Notes: generated by a model not told the origin, from the letters alone. Positions 26,504 to 36,220 are shown, numbered from the stretch's first letter. The stretch: 64,000 bases of DNA from Competibacter_A sp002352125 (GCA_035441325.1 DAOROA010000001.1:65915-129914); one strand, 5' to 3'. Translations and numbers: made by a program.

Positions 26504-26534
26504 GCCGGCCGCGCGATAGCCTTTCGACGCCCTC

Positions 26535-29500
26535 ATGCGGCTGAGCAAGATCAAGCTGGTGGGGTTCAAGTCGTTCGTGGACCCCACGGTTCTGCATTTG
26601 CCCAGCAATCTGATCGGTATCGTCGGCCCGAACGGTTGCGGCAAATCCAACATCATCGACGCCGTGCGTTGGGTGATGGGCGAGAGTTCGGCTCGCAGCC
26701 TGCGCGGCGAAACCATGACCGACGTGATCTTCAACGGCGCGGCCAGCCGCAAGCCGGTTGGGCAGGCCTCCATCGAGCTGGTGTTCGACAACGGTCAGGG
26801 CCGGCTGGGCGGCCCGTGGGCCAGCTACGCCGAGATCGCCGTCAAGCGGTTGGTCGGCCGCGACGGGCAATCTAGCTATTTTCTCAACGGCACTCGCTGC
26901 CGCCGCCGCGATATCGCCGACATTTTTCTGGGAACCGGGCTGGGACCGCGCAGCTACGCCATCATCGAACAGGGTACGATCTCCCGGATCATCGAAGCCA
27001 GGCCCGAGGATTTGCGCGTCTTTTTGGAAGAAGCGGCTGGCGTTTCCAAGTACAAAGAACGTCGTCGCGAGACCGAGACCCGCATTCGCCACACTCGCGA
27101 AAACCTCGAACGGTTGCGCGACGTGCGCGACGAACTAGGCCGCCAACTGCAACATTTGCAATGCCAAGCGCGGGCCGCCGGACAATATCGCGAATACCGC
27201 GCCGAAGAACGCCGCCTCAAGGCGGAACTGTTGACGTTGCGTTGGCGTAGCTTGCGGAGCGATCTTCAGGCGCAGGAACAAGCCCTGCGTCAACAGGAAA
27301 CCGCATTGGAGGCGATCCTGGCCGAACAGCGACGACTGGAGGCGCAATTGGAAATCGGGCGGGCGCGGCGCACGGAACTGAACGAGGCGTTCAACGATAA
27401 CCAAGGCCGCTATTACCAAGCCGGTGCAGAAATCGGCCGGCTTGAACAATATCTGCAACACCAGCGCGATTTGCGGCGGCGCCGCGAGGACGATTGGCGC
27501 CACATCGCGATGGCGTTGGAGCAGATCGACGCGCAATTAGCGCAAGATCGGGTGCAACAAGGCGAATGGACGCAGGCGTTGACCGCGGCCGAACCGGAAC
27601 TAGCGCGATTTCTGGCCGCCGAAACGGATGCCAACGCGGCGTTGGCGTCCGCCGAAAGTGTGCTGCGCGAGGGCCAGGCGGCTTGGGAGGAATTCGGCCA
27701 GCGCAACGGCGATGCCCGGCGCCAAGCCGATGTAGAACGCGCCCGGATCGAGCACTTGGAGCGGCAGTTGTTGCAGGGAGAGCGGCGGCTGGAGCGGCTG
27801 CAATACGAGCAAGAGCAATTGGCCGGCGCCGAATTCGACGATGAGCGCGCTGGGTTGCAGATGAATGAACGAGCCGTCGCCGAAGCCTTGCGGCAAGATC
27901 AGGAGCAGTTGGCGCACGTCGAGGCCGAACTGATCGCGACGCGAGACGCGCTGCGAGATGCCGAACAGCTCGTGCGGTTATCGCGGGAGCGGGCACATAT
28001 GGAGCGAGGCCGTCTCGCATCGCTGCAAACCCTGCAAGAAGCCGCGTTGGGCCGGCACGCCAACGATGCGAACGATTGGTTGCGGTCGCGGCAGTTGGAT
28101 CAAGCGCCGCGATTGGCCGAACGGATCGAGGTCGAATCCGGTTGGGAGGCTGCCGCCGAGGCGGTGCTGACAGACTGGCTGGACGCGGTTTGCGTACCGG
28201 ATCTCGACGTGCCGGCTCGAACCATCGCCGAGCTGGCACACGGCCGGCTGGCTTTGTTCGAACCTTCTACCTTGCCGGAAACGGATGCGCGCGCGTCCGG
28301 ATTGGCCACCAAAGTGCGCGCTCCGTGGCCGCTCGCCGATTTTCTGGATGGCGTGAGTACCGCCAACGACTTGACCGAAATGCTGGCGCGCCGCACCCAA
28401 TTGCGCGACGGCGAAATCGTGGTGACGCCCGATGGTGTGTTGTGCGGCCGGCACTGGTTGCGGCTGGCGCGCGGCGGCGACGAGGGCGTCCTGCGGCGCG
28501 AACGGGAAATCCGTCGCCTGGAGGCGGAATTACGCGAAATCGAAGCCGCTCTGGCCCAGCAGTCGGCGCAAGCGGAGCGGTTCCGGACCCGGCTGCACGA
28601 CGAACTCGAACGGCAACGACGGGAGTTGCAGCAGGCGATCAACCAGCGTCATCGCGACCACGCCCAACTGCAGGGACGATTGCAGGCGTTGCAGGACCGC
28701 CTGGAACAGACGCGGATGCGACGCGGTGTGCTCATCGAAGAACAGGCCGAGCTGGAGGAGCAATGCCAGCAGGATCGAGAACAAATACAGCTCGCCCGCT
28801 CGCGGTTGGAGGACGCATTGTTGGCTCTGGAGAGCTTGAGCGCGGAACAGGCTACATTGGCCGAAAGCCGGGAGCGGTCGAGCGACGAGCTGCGCCGTCG
28901 CCGCACTTTGGCGGATGCCGCTCGTCGAGAGGTGGCCCGCCAGATGACGGCAATCGAGACCTTGCGAACCCGCTTGGCGGCAGCCGAGCAGGCACTGGAG
29001 CGGCTGCTCGCGCAACGGCGTCAGTTGCAAGCCCGCCAGGCGCGGCTGGAGCAAGAACGCACTACCGATACCGATGAGGTGTTGGCCGTGGCCGAAAACG
29101 ATTTGGCGCGCTGGTTGGAAACCCAGCTTGCGGTCGAGGCGGAACTGCGAAATGCCCGCCAAGCCCTGGATGCCCAGGACACCGAACTGGAAGCCGGAGA
29201 GCAGAACCGCAGTCGATGCGAGCACCGGGCCGAAACCCAGCGTCGAGCGATCGAGGAGCAGCGGCTCGCCTCGAACGAAGCGCGGGTTCGCCAGCAAAAT
29301 CTGCGCGAGCAGTTGCACGACCTTGCCACCGATCCGGAGACGGTTCTCTCGACGCTGCCGGTCGAAGCGACCGAACCCGACTGGCTGGCGCGGCTGGAGC
29401 AGGTGGAGCGACGCATTCAGCGGCTGGGTCCCATCAACTTGGCCGCCATCGAGGAATGCGCCCAGTTATCGGAGCGCAAACAGTATCTCGACGCGCAAAA

Positions 29501-30044
29501 CGACGATCTGCTGGAAGCGTTGACCACCCTGGAAAACGCTATGCGCAAGATCGACCGCGAAACCCGCGCCCGGTTTCGCGAGACATTCGATCGGGTCAAC
29601 GCCGGATTGGGAGAGCTGTTTCCGCGCTTGTTTGGCGGGGGGCAGGCTCATCTGGAGCTAACCGGCGAGGACATGCTGGATGCCGGCGTGGCGATCATGG
29701 CCAAACCGCCCGGCAAGCGGATCGGCTCGATCGGTTTGTTATCCGGCGGCGAAAAAGCGTTGACCGCCGTGGCCTTGGTGTTCGCCATCTTCCAGCTCAA
29801 TCCGGCTCCGTTTTGTTTGTTGGATGAGGTGGACGCACCGCTGGACGAAGCCAACGTTGGCCGGTTCGGCGCGCTGGTCCGGGAAATGTCGGCACGGGTG
29901 CAGTTCATTTTCGTCACCCACAACAAGGCCACCATGGAAATCGCCCAGCATTTGGCGGGTGTGACCATGCAGGAGCAGGGGGTATCGCGGTTGGTCGCGG
30001 TCGATGTCGAAGAGGCTACGCGATTGGTCGTAGCCGGCGGCTAG
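26535..30044 (+). CDS. smc: Chromosome partition protein SMC
   Basis: SMC is the coiled-coil ATPase that organises and segregates the chromosome with ScpA and ScpB. Both partners are encoded in this window (37.9-39.4 kb). It has 1169 residues. The N-terminal head has Walker A GPNGCGKS at 31-38. Two long coiled coils flank a hinge near residues 510-640, and the C-terminal head has the ABC signature LLSGGEKALTAVALVFA and Walker B PFCLLDEVDAPLDEANV. Coiled-coil arms are rich in E, R and Q. Start ATG 26535 leaves only 31 bp after chpC. Having SMC-ScpAB and not MukBEF is normal for gammaproteobacteria outside the enteric group. Confidence 0.98.
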   Translation: MRLSKIKLVGFKSFVDPTVLHLPSNLIGIVGPNGCGKSNIIDAVRWVMGESSARSLRGETMTDVIFNGAASRKPVGQASIELVFDNGQGRLGGPWASYAEIAVKRLVGRDGQSSYFLNGTRCRRRDIADIFLGTGLGPRSYAIIEQGTISRIIEARPEDLRVFLEEAAGVSKYKERRRETETRIRHTRENLERLRDVRDELGRQLQHLQCQARAAGQYREYRAEERRLKAELLTLRWRSLRSDLQAQEQALRQQETALEAILAEQRRLEAQLEIGRARRTELNEAFNDNQGRYYQAGAEIGRLEQYLQHQRDLRRRREDDWRHIAMALEQIDAQLAQDRVQQGEWTQALTAAEPELARFLAAETDANAALASAESVLREGQAAWEEFGQRNGDARRQADVERARIEHLERQLLQGERRLERLQYEQEQLAGAEFDDERAGLQMNERAVAEALRQDQEQLAHVEAELIATRDALRDAEQLVRLSRERAHMERGRLASLQTLQEAALGRHANDANDWLRSRQLDQAPRLAERIEVESGWEAAAEAVLTDWLDAVCVPDLDVPARTIAELAHGRLALFEPSTLPETDARASGLATKVRAPWPLADFLDGVSTANDLTEMLARRTQLRDGEIVVTPDGVLCGRHWLRLARGGDEGVLRREREIRRLEAELREIEAALAQQSAQAERFRTRLHDELERQRRELQQAINQRHRDHAQLQGRLQALQDRLEQTRMRRGVLIEEQAELEEQCQQDREQIQLARSRLEDALLALESLSAEQATLAESRERSSDELRRRRTLADAARREVARQMTAIETLRTRLAAAEQALERLLAQRRQLQARQARLEQERTTDTDEVLAVAENDLARWLETQLAVEAELRNARQALDAQDTELEAGEQNRSRCEHRAETQRRAIEEQRLASNEARVRQQNLREQLHDLATDPETVLSTLPVEATEPDWLARLEQVERRIQRLGPINLAAIEECAQLSERKQYLDAQNDDLLEALTTLENAMRKIDRETRARFRETFDRVNAGLGELFPRLFGGGQAHLELTGEDMLDAGVAIMAKPPGKRIGSIGLLSGGEKALTAVALVFAIFQLNPAPFCLLDEVDAPLDEANVGRFGALVREMSARVQFIFVTHNKATMEIAQHLAGVTMQEQGVSRLVAVDVEEATRLVVAGG

Positions 30045-30119
30045 AAGCGCGGGCCGGATCATCCGGACGTTCGTTCCGTTGGCTTCCTGCCGAGGAGGTA
30101 ATGCGACGGCGGATGGCAT

Positions 30120-30148
30120 TTGTTAAAGTGAACGCATTTCGGTATAAA
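30120..30148 (+). promoter_or_regulatory. Candidate sigma-70 promoter of zipA-ligA
   Basis: TTGTTA (30120-30125) and TATAAA (30143-30148) are separated by exactly 17 bp, a good vegetative promoter about 115 bp upstream of zipA, within the 219-bp smc-zipA intergenic region. Nothing else is recognised in that gap. Confidence 0.6.
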
Positions 30149-30263
30149 CGGCCGGACGTTGCCCCCAACCCACCCGCGCGGTGGCGATGGGGGTTTGCCG
30201 TTCTGGCATCGTCATCGCGGTGCAATCTGGTTGCGGCAGACACAATCTGTAAGCTTCGAGTTG

Positions 30264-31148
30264 ATGGAAATGGACAAAACGCAATTGCAGTGGCTGCTAG
30301 CAGGTATCGGAGCCGTCATCGTGGCCCTCGTATATCTTTGGGGCATCCGTGCCCGCCTCAAGGAAGAAATCCGCAAACGTCGGCGCCGGTCCTCACTGAT
30401 AAAAGAACCGAAACTGGGCGAGGATTCGGCGCAAATCCCCGATGGGCTGGTGGAGGCGCACGATTTTGGCGATCTGGGCCGGATCACTCCCGATCATCAT
30501 CTGGCCGACAAGGTGTTGGTGGACGTAGAGATCCGGCCGCTCTATCGCCAGGCTCATTCCGAGCCGGCGCCGTCTGCCGAACAGTTGGCGCCGGAGCCGT
30601 CGTCGTGGCCGTTCGATCATGAACCGGTCAGTTCGCGGCAGACGGAACCGGCAACCGACGAAGCGGCCGTTGCGTCGCGGGAGCCAGTCGACGAATCGTA
30701 CCAGCAGGCTGCGGCGTCACCGCTATCCAAGACGACGATAGCTCTGACCGTCATGGCGCCGCAGCATCGATCCTTCAAGGGAGCCGATATTCGAACGGCA
30801 GCGGAAGAGGCAGGATTCCGGCTCGGCGCCGCCGGTCTGTTCGAACGGTTCCCCGATGGGGGAGCGACCGCCGACGCGCCAGCGTTCAGCTTGGCACACT
30901 TGCGCAAGCCAGGATCGTTCGATTTGCGAAGGCTGGCGGAGTTGACCACGCCGGGTTTGTTGCTGTTCATGAATTTGCCTGGCCCGTTGGACAGCATGAA
31001 GGCGCTGGATTTGCTGGTGCTCTCCGCCGACCAGTTGGCGCGCAAGCTCGATGGCGTGATCTGCGACGAGCACCGCATCAGAATGACCAATCGGGGCTTG
31101 ATGAGCTTGCGCAGCAAGGTTGCCGAACTGGAACCGCGACCGCAGTGA
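30264..31148 (+). CDS. zipA: Cell division protein ZipA
   Basis: ZipA anchors FtsZ to the inner membrane at the division site. It has 294 residues. An N-terminal membrane helix QLQWLLAGIGAVIVALVYLW (about 6-25) is followed by a basic stretch RKRRRRSS, a long acidic/proline linker (about 50-150), and the C-terminal FtsZ-binding domain (about 155-290) with ALTVMAPQHRSFKGADI, SFDLRRLAELTTPGLLLFMN and GVICDEHRIRMTN. ATG 30264 is chosen; ATG 30270 would give MDKTQLQW and is equally plausible. Upstream reading to 30159 is rejected because ZipA begins at the membrane helix. ligA starts 34 bp downstream, the usual smc-zipA-ligA order. Confidence 0.93.
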   Translation: MEMDKTQLQWLLAGIGAVIVALVYLWGIRARLKEEIRKRRRRSSLIKEPKLGEDSAQIPDGLVEAHDFGDLGRITPDHHLADKVLVDVEIRPLYRQAHSEPAPSAEQLAPEPSSWPFDHEPVSSRQTEPATDEAAVASREPVDESYQQAAASPLSKTTIALTVMAPQHRSFKGADIRTAAEEAGFRLGAAGLFERFPDGGATADAPAFSLAHLRKPGSFDLRRLAELTTPGLLLFMNLPGPLDSMKALDLLVLSADQLARKLDGVICDEHRIRMTNRGLMSLRSKVAELEPRPQ

Positions 31149-31182
31149 CGAGCGCAGCTTTCTTTCTGGCCAAGCGCGCTTC

Positions 31183-33213
31183 ATGACTGCCCCCATCGCC
31201 GCCGTTGACCGGGTCGCCGCGCTGCGCGAGCAGATCGGCCGGCACGATTACCGGTATTACGTTCTGGACGACCCGGAAATTCCCGATGCCGAATACGACC
31301 GGTTGTTTCGGGAGTTGCAGGCGCTCGAAGCGGAATACCCCGAACTGCGCAGCGCCGATTCGCCCACTCAGCGCGTCGGCGGCCAGGCGCTCGGCGCGTT
31401 CGAGCCAGTACGACATCGTGTTCCCATGCTATCCATTCGCACCGAAACCGACATCGGCCCAGGCGGCGCGCAGGCTTTCGATGCCCAGGTGCGGCGCGAA
31501 CTGGGTTTGGGCGAAGAGGCCGCGCCTGTCGAATATGCTTGCGAATTGAAGTTCGACGGCTTGGCCGTCAGCCTGCGTTACGAGAATGGCGTGCTGGCGC
31601 TAGCCGCCACGCGCGGCGACGGCGAGACCGGCGAGGATGTCACGCAGAACGTGCGTACCATCAAATCTGTGCCGCTGCGATTGCAAGGCGCTGCACCAGC
31701 AGTGCTGGAGGTGCGCGGCGAGGTGTACATGAGCCGGCCGGATTTCGAGCGCTACAACGCCAGGCAGCGTGCGGTGGGCTTGCCGACGCTGGTCAATCCC
31801 CGCAACGGCGCGGCGGGCAGCATCCGGCAGCTCGATCCCAACATCGCCGCAAAGCGACCCCTGTCTTTTTTTGCCTACGGACTGGGCGAGACCCAGGGCT
31901 GGGAATTGCCCGCTACCCACGGCGCAACGCTCGATGCGCTGACGGCATTTGGCCTGCCGGTGAGCGGCGAGCGGGCCGTAGTGCGTGGCGCGGACGGCTT
32001 AATCGCGTTTCATCGCGCCATCGCTGGCCAGCGCGATGCCCTGCCTTTCGATATCGACGGCGTGGTGTACAAGGTCAACCGCTTGGACTGGCAGCGGGAA
32101 TTGGGCTTTCGTACCCGGGAGCCGCGCTGGGCGGTGGCGCACAAGTTCCCGGCCCAGGAAGAACTGACCGTGGTCGAGACCATCGAGGTACAAGTTGGCC
32201 GCACGGGCGCGATTACTCCAGTTGCCCGGCTCAAACCGGTGTTCGTCGGCGGCGTCACCGTCACCAACGCGACCCTGCACAACGCCGACGAAGTGGCGCG
32301 CAAAGACGTGCGGGTGGGCGATACCGTGCGGGTGCGTCGGGCCGGCGACGTGATTCCCGAAGTCGTCGGCGTGGTGCTAGAGCGCCGTCCCCCTGCATCC
32401 CGGCCGTTTGCCATGCCAGAGGTTTGCCCGATCTGCGGATCGCGGGTCGTTCGCCCATCGGGCGAGGCGGTATCTCGCTGTGTCGGCGGTCTATACTGCC
32501 GGGCCCAGCGCAAGGAGGCGATCCGCCATTTCGCTTCGCGCCGGGCGCTGGATATCGAGGGGTTGGGAGACAAGCTGGTGGAACAACTGGTCGAACGGGA
32601 GTTGGTGCGCAATCCGGCCGATCTGTTCTCGCTCGATGCGGCAGCGTTGGCCGATCTGGAACGAATGGGTGCGAAATCCGCGACCAATCTGGTTGAAGCC
32701 TTGGAGCGCGGTAAAACGACCACGTTGGCCCGGTTTCTCTACGCGATTGGAATTCGCGAAGTCGGCGAGGCTACGGCGCTGGTTTTGGCCGACCATTTCG
32801 GTGCGCTGGATGCGCTGATGGCGGCCGACGAGGATCGCTTGCAGCAAGTGCCGGACATCGGTCCGGTAGCCGCTGCCGCCATCTGCGCGTTCTTTCAGGA
32901 ACCGCACAACCGGGACATCATCGCGCGGTTGCAGGCAGCCGGCGTTTGCTGGCCGGAAGCGACGACGAAACCGGCCAGCAAACGGTTGCTTGCCGGCAAG
33001 ACATTCGTGCTGACGGGAACCTTGGAGTCGTTGAGCCGCGATCAGGCAACCGCCAAGTTGCGGGCGCTGGGCGCCAAAGTGGCGGGCAGCGTGTCGAAGA
33101 AGACCGATTACGTGGTAGCCGGCCGCGATGCCGGCTCCAAGCTGGATAAAGCGCGGGAGCTGGGGATAACGGTGCTGGACGAGGCGGGATTGCTGGCATT
33201 GCTGGAACGATAG
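31183..33213 (+). CDS. ligA: NAD-dependent DNA ligase
   Basis: LigA seals nicks using NAD+ during replication and repair. It has 676 residues. Adenylation lysine K123 is in ELKFDGLAVS, followed by the OB fold. The four-cysteine zinc finger has CPIC and later RCVGGLYCRAQ; helix-hairpin-helix repeats contain DIGPVAAAAICAFF, and the C-terminal BRCT domain (about 590-676) contains KTFVLTGTLESLSRDQATAK. ATG 31183 gives MTAPIAAVDRVAALREQIGR, matching the family start; the upstream in-frame ATG lies within zipA and is rejected. A terminator hairpin follows the stop. Confidence 0.97.
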   Translation: MTAPIAAVDRVAALREQIGRHDYRYYVLDDPEIPDAEYDRLFRELQALEAEYPELRSADSPTQRVGGQALGAFEPVRHRVPMLSIRTETDIGPGGAQAFDAQVRRELGLGEEAAPVEYACELKFDGLAVSLRYENGVLALAATRGDGETGEDVTQNVRTIKSVPLRLQGAAPAVLEVRGEVYMSRPDFERYNARQRAVGLPTLVNPRNGAAGSIRQLDPNIAAKRPLSFFAYGLGETQGWELPATHGATLDALTAFGLPVSGERAVVRGADGLIAFHRAIAGQRDALPFDIDGVVYKVNRLDWQRELGFRTREPRWAVAHKFPAQEELTVVETIEVQVGRTGAITPVARLKPVFVGGVTVTNATLHNADEVARKDVRVGDTVRVRRAGDVIPEVVGVVLERRPPASRPFAMPEVCPICGSRVVRPSGEAVSRCVGGLYCRAQRKEAIRHFASRRALDIEGLGDKLVEQLVERELVRNPADLFSLDAAALADLERMGAKSATNLVEALERGKTTTLARFLYAIGIREVGEATALVLADHFGALDALMAADEDRLQQVPDIGPVAAAAICAFFQEPHNRDIIARLQAAGVCWPEATTKPASKRLLAGKTFVLTGTLESLSRDQATAKLRALGAKVAGSVSKKTDYVVAGRDAGSKLDKARELGITVLDEAGLLALLER

Positions 33214-33250
33214 CCTCTCTCCCGCCAAGGAAGAGAGGCCGGGCGATTTT
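33213..33250 (+). terminator. Intrinsic terminator after ligA
   Basis: GCCTCTCT (33213-33220) pairs with AGAGAGGC (33232-33239), followed by a short tract ending gatttt. It sits between the convergent ends of ligA and the peptidyl-prolyl isomerase gene and may serve both. Confidence 0.65.
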
Positions 33251-33261
33251 CTACAGCGGTA

Positions 33262-34212
33262 TTACTTCTTCTCTTCCTTGGCGCCCTTGGCGGGCTCCGC
33301 TGCAGGTTTGGCGGCTTCGCTGACTTGGATTTCCTTCACCTCGATCTTGGCGCCGGATTTCAGTTTTTCCAGATAATCGTTCACCATCCGGCTTTGCAGC
33401 ATCTGGGTAATTTGCGGTTTCAGCTCGTCTAGCGATGGCGGCGTGGCGTCGCGGACATCATCCAGCAGGATGACATGCCAGCCGAACGGAGTTTGCACCG
33501 GCTGTTCGCTGTACTTGCCTTTTTCCATCTTGGCGACCGCCTGCGCGAACGGCGGCACCATCATGCTCGGCGCGAACCAACCCAAATCGCCACCGTTGGC
33601 CGCAGAGCTGTCGCTGGACTTGGTCTTGGCCAGCTCGGCGAAATTGCCGCCTTTCTTCAGTTCGGCGATGACTTCTTTAGCCTTGTCCTCAGAATCCACC
33701 AGGATGTGGCTGGCTTTGTACTCCTTGCCTTTCATGGCCGCGATAGCGGTTTCGTATTCTTTTTTGATGGCGTCTTCGCTGGGCGCTTTTTCGTTCAGCA
33801 TCCGGCGCACCACGCTGCTGGCCAGCAGGCTGCGTTGAACCATGGCCAACTGTTGCTTGATCTCGGGATCGTCCGCCAGTTTTTGTTTGTTGGCTTCCTG
33901 CATCAGCAGCTCTTCCAGCACCAGTTGGTCGATCAGTGACTTGCTGGCTTCCGGTGAATCCACCTTGGTCCGGCCGCGCAACTGCTGGGCGTATTGATCG
34001 AACGCCGCCTTGGAAATCGGCTTGCCGTTGACCACCGCGACCGGATCGGGGATAGTGAACGCCACCGGTTGAGCGGCGGCTGGCGCGGCCTGCGCTGGAG
34101 GAGCGGCGGCTGGCTCGGTTTTTTTGTCTTCGGCGGCCAGCGCGACGCCGGACAACAGCAGGGTGGAGGATAGCGCCAGCAGCGGGAGAAGCGATTTGTT
34201 CGTTTTGTTCAT
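33262..34212 (-). CDS. Periplasmic peptidyl-prolyl cis-trans isomerase, PpiC/parvulin type
   Basis: This protein is an exported foldase that should isomerise proline bonds of envelope proteins. It has 316 residues. A signal peptide MNKTNKSLLPLLALSSTLLL with a likely cut after GVALA (about residue 26) is followed by an Ala/Pro linker, a SurA/PrsA-like helical chaperone region (about 58-160), and the parvulin domain (about 164-256) with YKASHILVDSEDKAKEVI, GGDLGWFAPSMMVPPFAQAV and TPFGWHVILLDDV. The tail is Lys/Glu/Ala-rich. The start at 34212 is chosen because it yields a clean signal peptide; in-frame ATG 34296 is rejected. It lies downstream of bolA-yciI-yciB on the same strand. Confidence 0.92.
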   Translation of the reverse strand: MNKTNKSLLPLLALSSTLLLSGVALAAEDKKTEPAAAPPAQAAPAAAQPVAFTIPDPVAVVNGKPISKAAFDQYAQQLRGRTKVDSPEASKSLIDQLVLEELLMQEANKQKLADDPEIKQQLAMVQRSLLASSVVRRMLNEKAPSEDAIKKEYETAIAAMKGKEYKASHILVDSEDKAKEVIAELKKGGNFAELAKTKSSDSSAANGGDLGWFAPSMMVPPFAQAVAKMEKGKYSEQPVQTPFGWHVILLDDVRDATPPSLDELKPQITQMLQSRMVNDYLEKLKSGAKIEVKEIQVSEAAKPAAEPAKGAKEEKK

Positions 34213-34264
34213 CGAGATGGTTTCCGTAAGTCGGCTAGGTTCCGGTGGATTGAGGATCGTGCTT

Positions 34265-34558
34265 CTAGGTTCCAGGGATTGAGAGTCGGGCTTCATCCGG
34301 GGTTTGCGTCTTGTTGATGCTCAAGGCGTGAATGTCCCGGCGCATCAGGTCGGCTACCGCCGCATGAACCAGGCGGTGGCGCTGAATCAGGGTTTTGCCG
34401 GCGAAGGCGGCCGAAACGATGCGAACGGTAAAATGGCCGCCCTCGCGCGCACCGGCATGACCGGCGTGCGCGGCGCTGTCGTCCACGATTTCGAGCCGCT
34501 CGGGTGCCAGCGCCGCGCGCAGCCGTTCTTCGAGCAAGGCGACCCGGGCCGCCGTCAT
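34265..34558 (-). CDS. BolA-family protein
   Basis: BolA-like proteins work with monothiol glutaredoxins in iron-sulfur trafficking and influence cell morphology. This one has 97 residues. The family fold is marked by VALLEERLRAALAPERLEIV, a Ser/Ala/His segment DDSAAHAGHAGAREGGHFTV and the conserved RIVSAAFAGKTLIQRHRLVH; it ends with IHALSINKTQTPDEA. The start MTAARVALL at 34558 overlaps the yciI stop (ATGA), so the two are coupled; the longer reading to 34639 lies within yciI and is rejected. Gene order yciB-yciI-bolA-ppi is common in pseudomonads. Confidence 0.9.
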   Translation of the reverse strand: MTAARVALLEERLRAALAPERLEIVDDSAAHAGHAGAREGGHFTVRIVSAAFAGKTLIQRHRLVHAAVADLMRRDIHALSINKTQTPDEARLSIPGT

Positions 34559-34857
34559 GCTGGCAGCACCTTGCGGAACGGATAAACCTCGACTGCGGCG
34601 AATACGCCGGCGGCGACGTAGGGATCGGCGTCGGCCCAAGTTTTGGCGTCTTCCAGCGACGGGAATTCGACCACCATCAAGCTGCCTCGAAAGCCGGCCG
34701 GACCGGGATCGGGGCCGTCGATGGCCGGCAGCGGTCCAGCCAGCACCAACCGCCCTTCGGCCTGCATCGCGTTCAGGCGTTCCAGGTGGGCGGGGCGAAC
34801 CGCCAATCGCCGTTCTAAACTGTTCGGCGCGTCGTGGCCCAGAATGGCGTACAGCAT
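34555..34857 (-). CDS. yciI: YciI-like protein
   Basis: This 100-residue protein belongs to the small YciI/YCII superfamily (ferredoxin-like fold with a conserved His-Asp pair), whose reaction is not well defined. Visible signatures are MLYAILGHDAPNSLERRLAV at the start, the conserved RPAHLERLNAMQAEGRLVLA, and the C-terminal DPYVAAGVFAAVEVYPFRKV. It starts 2 bp after the yciB stop and overlaps bolA, so it is part of a four-gene operon running from yciB to the isomerase. The length is typical. Confidence 0.93.
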   Translation of the reverse strand: MLYAILGHDAPNSLERRLAVRPAHLERLNAMQAEGRLVLAGPLPAIDGPDPGPAGFRGSLMVVEFPSLEDAKTWADADPYVAAGVFAAVEVYPFRKVLPA

Positions 34858-34859
34858 AG

Positions 34860-35411
34860 TCAGGACTCCTTTGACGGGGCGTCGTCGATCTTGAGATGGC
34901 GGCTCATGTAGGCAGCCTGCGCCAGCACAAACACCAACGTTAGGCCCAGCATCCCAAACAGCTTGAAATTGACCCAGGTGTTTTCGTCGAACGTGAACGC
35001 GACATACAAATTAGCCGCGCCCATGGCGAAGAAAAAGATCGCCCAAGCAAACGTTAGCTTGACCCAGACCGGGGCCGGAAGTTCCAGTTGGCTGCCCATC
35101 ATCCGTTCCAGTAGAGTTTTCCGGCCAACGAAGCGGCTGACCACGAACGCCACGGCAAACAACCAATTCACCACGGTCGGTTTCCATTTCACGAAGATCG
35201 GATCGTGTAGGGCCAGCGTCGCTCCACCCAGCACTAAAACGAGGCCGGCGGTGATGAGCGGCAATTTTTCGATTTGCCGTTGCCGCAACCAGATCCAGCC
35301 AACTTGCGCCAGGGTTGCGGCAATCAATACGCCGGTCGCAACGTAAATATCTGCCAGTTTATAGGCGACAAAGAACAACACGATGGGCAGGAAGTCGAAT
35401 AACAGTTTCAT
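34860..35411 (-). CDS. yciB: Inner-membrane septation protein A family (YciB/IspA)
   Basis: YciB is an inner-membrane protein linked to cell envelope synthesis and septation. It has 183 residues with about five hydrophobic helices: LLFDFLPIVLFFVAY, VATGVLIAATLAQVGWIWL, LITAGLVLVLGGATLAL, WLFAVAFVVSRFV, and FAWAIFFFAMGAANLYVAF with a final GMLGLTLVFVLAQAAYM. MKLLFDFLPIVLFF at 35411 is the standard family start; the 39-residue upstream extension is rejected. It is the first gene of the leftward operon and is divergent from the yciO-type gene (155-bp shared upstream region). Confidence 0.95.
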   Translation of the reverse strand: MKLLFDFLPIVLFFVAYKLADIYVATGVLIAATLAQVGWIWLRQRQIEKLPLITAGLVLVLGGATLALHDPIFVKWKPTVVNWLFAVAFVVSRFVGRKTLLERMMGSQLELPAPVWVKLTFAWAIFFFAMGAANLYVAFTFDENTWVNFKLFGMLGLTLVFVLAQAAYMSRHLKIDDAPSKES

Positions 35412-35566
35412 GCCGATAGCGCAGTTTCGTTCGTAGAGCAGGAAAGCGGCGGGCGGAAACGAAAAAAAGGCGGCCCTGCGGTCGCCGTCTTGACCGGGCA
35501 ACGCCAAGCTGGCAAGTTGCCTCTCCAAATAGTTGCGATTGACACAACTAAAACATAGTACAGGTT

Positions 35567-36187
35567 ATGAGCCGTTTTTTACAAATCCATCCGATCAATC
35601 CGCAACCGCGCCTGATCGGCCAAGCCGTCGAGCGGCTGAGCGCCGGGGACGTGATCGTCTATCCCACCGATTCCAGCTATGCGTTGGGTTGCCGGCTAGG
35701 CGATAAGGCAGCGGCCGAACGCATCCGCCACATTCGCCAGACCGACCGGCATCATAATTTTACCCTGGTTTGCCGCGATCTTTCGGAAATTGCCATCTAC
35801 GCCAAGGTGGACAATCGCCGCTACCGTTTGCTCAAGGCCGCCACGCCGGGGCCGTTTACTTTTATTCTGCAAGCCACTCACGAAGTGCCGCGCCGCTTGC
35901 AGCATCCTCGCCGCAAAACTATCGGTATCCGGATTCCGGACAACGTCATCGCTCGGGCTCTGCTGGCGGAGCTGGGCGAACCGATCATGAGTTGTACGCT
36001 GATCCTGCCGGGCGACGATTGGCCTTTGGCCGATCCCGAAGAGATCGAGGCGCGTTTGCGCAACGATGTGGAGCTGATCATCGACGGCGGTCCCGGTCAG
36101 CACGAACCCACGACGGTGATCGACTTGACCGGCGAAGCGCCGGAGCTGGTCCGCCAGGGGTTGGGCGACGCCAGCCCATTTCTCTAG
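35567..36187 (+). CDS. yciO: YciO/Sua5/YrdC-family protein (L-threonylcarbamoyladenylate synthase-like)
   Basis: This 206-residue member of the Sua5/YrdC superfamily resembles the stand-alone YciO subtype. Segments include MSRFLQIHPINPQPRLIGQA, GDVIVYPTDSSYALGCRLGD, RIRHIRQTDRHHNFTLVCRD, and TPGPFTFILQATHEVPRRLQ with RRKTIGIRIPD. The KRP/threonylcarbamoyl pocket residues (PTDS...G, TPGP) are kept, but YciO proteins seem to have weaker or different activity than YrdC, so the substrate is uncertain. It starts a rightward group with a site-2 protease homologue, trpS and scpAB; trpH, often next to yciO, is absent. Confidence 0.9.
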   Translation: MSRFLQIHPINPQPRLIGQAVERLSAGDVIVYPTDSSYALGCRLGDKAAAERIRHIRQTDRHHNFTLVCRDLSEIAIYAKVDNRRYRLLKAATPGPFTFILQATHEVPRRLQHPRRKTIGIRIPDNVIARALLAELGEPIMSCTLILPGDDWPLADPEEIEARLRNDVELIIDGGPGQHEPTTVIDLTGEAPELVRQGLGDASPFL

Positions 36188-36220
36188 TCCGCGCCCGGAA
36201 GGGCTGCGTATAATCGCGCC